Assembly (NCBI GenBank): GCA_030635865.1
Contig: DAOVYA010000006.1
Location: 1 to 17,782 of the forward strand
From: Gammaproteobacteria bacterium
GTDB lineage: Bacteria > Pseudomonadota > Gammaproteobacteria > UBA9214
DNA length: 17,782 bases
Direction: 5' to 3'
A program made the position numbers and the translations under genes. Shown here piece after piece: positions 15,893 to 17,782 of the stretch. The notes under the pieces are model-generated. The model searched no databases. It worked only from the letters and a program-made list of their open reading frames with translations, and had not been told where the DNA came from. Position 1 is the stretch's first letter, and the number at the start of each line of letters is the position of its first letter.

Positions 15893-17782
15893 CTACTTGT
15901 TCGCTTCGCGCTCCAGCGTCTCCTTGATAACTTCTTCGGCAACATTCTTCGGACACGGCATGTAGTGCAGGAATTCCATTGTGAATTGCCCGCGACCGGA
16001 AGTCATCGTGCGCAGATCGCCAATGTAACCAAACATCTGGCTTAATGGACACTCTGCCTTGATGCGGACACTGGTCGTGCCGGCTTCCTGGGATTTGATC
16101 ATGCCGCGGCGGCGGTTCAAATCGCCAATGACATCACCGACATGATCTTCCGGTGTGAACACATCGACCTTCATGATCGGCTCCATCATTTGCGGGCCTG
16201 CCTTTGGCATGGTTTGCCGATAGGCCGCAGCAGCCGCAAGCTCGTATGCGACAGCAGAAGAGTCAACGGCGTGAAAACCACCGTCTGTTAACGTCATCTT
16301 AAAATCAAGGCAGGGATATCCTGCCAGCACACCCCTGTCCATGCTCTTTACAAAACCCTTTTTAACGGCGGGCCAGAATTCACGTGGCACGTTACCACCG
16401 GTCACGGTAGATTCAAATTCAAAACCGCTGCCCGGCTCACCCGGCTCGACAATATAATCGATTTTGGCGAACTGGCCCGAACCACCGGTTTGTTTCTTGT
16501 GGGTATATCTGTCTTCAATACGTTGCGTAATGGTTTCACGGTAAGCCACTTGCGGTTTACCGACCGTTACATCAATACCGTGGGTCCGCCTGAGAATGTC
16601 CACCTTGATATCAAGGTGCAGTTCGCCCATCCCCTTGAGAATCGTTTCACCACTATCCTCATCTGTTTCAAGATGAAACGAGGGATCTTCCTTGGTCATC
16701 TTATTCAAGGCGATACTCATCTTTTCTGCTGCGGTTTTATCGTTGGGTGACACAGCAATAGAAATAACCGGGTCCGGGAAGACCATCGGTTCCAGGGTAG
16801 CGGGATTCTTGGGGTCGCACAGCGTGTGCCCGGTTTGTACGTTCTTCATGCCAAGTACTGCAACAATATCGCCGGCCTGTGCACGCTCCAGCTCGATACG
16901 CTCGTCAGCATGCATTTCAACAATACGGCCGATGCGTTCTGTCTTGCCGGTAAAGGTATTCAGTACGGTGTCCCCTTTTCCAATCCTGCCTGAATAGATG
17001 CGGATAAAGGTCAACGCACCAAAACGGTCATCCATGATCTTGAAGGCCAGCGCACGCAAGGGCCTGTCGGGATCAATGGTGGCAACTTCACCGGTTTCAT
17101 TGCCTTCCAGGTCTACCTCGGGCTGGGGCTTGACCTCGGTTGGATCCGGCAGGTAGGCCACAGCAGCATCCAGGACCATCTGCACACCCTTGTCTTTAAA
17201 AGCGGAACCGCAGTAAGTCGGGAAGAAATCCAGAGCAATCGTCCCCTTGCGAATACAACGCTTTATGTCTTCCAGGGAAGGCTCTTCACCCTCCAGGTAT
17301 TGCTCCAGCACATCATCGTCCTGCTCAACGGCTGTCTCAATCAGTTTTTCACGCCATTCCTCAATCACGTCCGCCATCTCGGCAGGCGGCTCTTCAATGG
17401 TGTAGTCCGTGGTATCGCCGGTCTCGTTTTTCCAGAGCCAGGCCTTGCGTGTCAGCAAGTCAACACAGCCAACAAAATCATCTTCAATACCGATCGGCAG
17501 CACCATGACCAGCGGGACTGCATCCAGTACATCCTTGACCTGTTCGACCACCCGGTAGAAATCAGCGCCAATACGGTCGAGCTTGTTGATAAAAATGACG
17601 CGCGCGACTTCGGATTCATTGGCGTAGCGCCAGTTGGTCTCGGATTGCGGTTCAACACCGCCGGAGCCGCAGAAAACACCAATGCCGCCGTCGAGCACCT
17701 TGAGAGAGCGGTACACCTCAATCGTGAAATCAACGTGTCCGGGTGTATCAATGATATTGAGCCGATGACCGTCCCACTCACA
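15893..17782 (-). CDS. fusA: Elongation factor G, EF-G2/FusB-type paralogue (5' end outside window)
   Basis: EF-G is the GTPase that drives ribosomal translocation and, with RRF, ribosome recycling. About 629 of roughly 700 residues are visible, and the frame is open to the window edge. The G3 motif DTPGH and G4 motif NKLD are present; the P-loop lies beyond the edge. Domains II-V follow, ending in [20 protein letters not shown] and a short REANK tail. The segment [18 protein letters not shown], and NKLDR in place of NKMDR, recall the second EF-G class (V. cholerae EF-G2, P. aeruginosa FusB) rather than the canonical EF-G of the rpsL-rpsG-fusA-tuf operon. No ribosomal genes are nearby, which fits a stand-alone paralogue. 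The symbol is the generic family one. Confidence 0.95.
   Translation of the reverse strand, partial: CEWDGHRLNIIDTPGHVDFTIEVYRSLKVLDGGIGVFCGSGGVEPQSETNWRYANESEVARVIFINKLDRIGADFYRVVEQVKDVLDAVPLVMVLPIGIEDDFVGCVDLLTRKAWLWKNETGDTTDYTIEEPPAEMADVIEEWREKLIETAVEQDDDVLEQYLEGEEPSLEDIKRCIRKGTIALDFFPTYCGSAFKDKGVQMVLDAAVAYLPDPTEVKPQPEVDLEGNETGEVATIDPDRPLRALAFKIMDDRFGALTFIRIYSGRIGKGDTVLNTFTGKTERIGRIVEMHADERIELERAQAGDIVAVLGMKNVQTGHTLCDPKNPATLEPMVFPDPVISIAVSPNDKTAAEKMSIALNKMTKEDPSFHLETDEDSGETILKGMGELHLDIKVDILRRTHGIDVTVGKPQVAYRETITQRIEDRYTHKKQTGGSGQFAKIDYIVEPGEPGSGFEFESTVTGGNVPREFWPAVKKGFVKSMDRGVLAGYPCLDFKMTLTDGGFHAVDSSAVAYELAAAAAYRQTMPKAGPQMMEPIMKVDVFTPEDHVGDVIGDLNRRRGMIKSQEAGTTSVRIKAECPLSQMFGYIGDLRTMTSGRGQFTMEFLHYMPCPKNVAEEVIKETLEREANK

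Overview
The window looks like chromosomal DNA from a free-living, non-enteric gammaproteobacterium. The evidence is gene order plus protein similarity recalled from memory; no search was run. The order nadK-recN divergent from hrcA-grpE-dnaK-dnaJ, followed by dapB-carA-carB-greA and a DUF4149-like gene, resembles the Pseudomonas/Xanthomonas/Chromatiales arrangement. The presence of hrcA with a CIRCE-type operator argues against Enterobacterales and Pseudomonas. I cannot name a genus.

Layout from left to right. Positions 1-92 (minus) hold the start of a membrane protein, probably DUF4149, cut by the window edge. Positions 93-259 hold a long inverted repeat of the GTCATTGCGAG type. Then, all on the minus strand and transcribed right to left, come greA, carB, carA and dapB. 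carA and carB are separated by a 222-bp nested palindrome, and carA has its own promoter and a terminator-like leader hairpin. Positions 6394-7893 hold a plus-strand accessory cassette: an FNR-type box, a 30-codon signal-peptide-like ORF and two tandem CBS-domain genes. It sits between dapB and dnaJ, which are usually neighbours. Positions 7894-12960 (minus) are the heat-shock operon hrcA-grpE-dnaK-dnaJ, with a strong hairpin and a dispersed repeat between dnaK and dnaJ. A CIRCE-like operator lies in the divergent hrcA/nadK gap. nadK and recN follow on the plus strand. A bidirectional terminator separates recN from a convergent EF-G gene that runs off the right edge.

Functionally, the window combines protein folding under heat stress (HrcA, GrpE, DnaK, DnaJ), carbamoyl-phosphate synthesis for arginine and pyrimidines (CarAB), lysine/diaminopimelate synthesis (DapB), rescue of backtracked RNA polymerase (GreA), NADP supply (NadK), double-strand-break repair (RecN) and translation (an EF-G2-type factor). 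The accessory part is the CBS cassette, which resembles hypoxia-response CBS proteins and has a plausible anaerobic regulator site.

I see no clearly new multi-gene system. The best leads are cis-acting: the palindrome between carA and carB, the carA leader hairpin, the FNR-type promoter of the CBS cassette, the dnaK-dnaJ hairpin, and several families of short dispersed palindromes that occupy almost every intergenic space.
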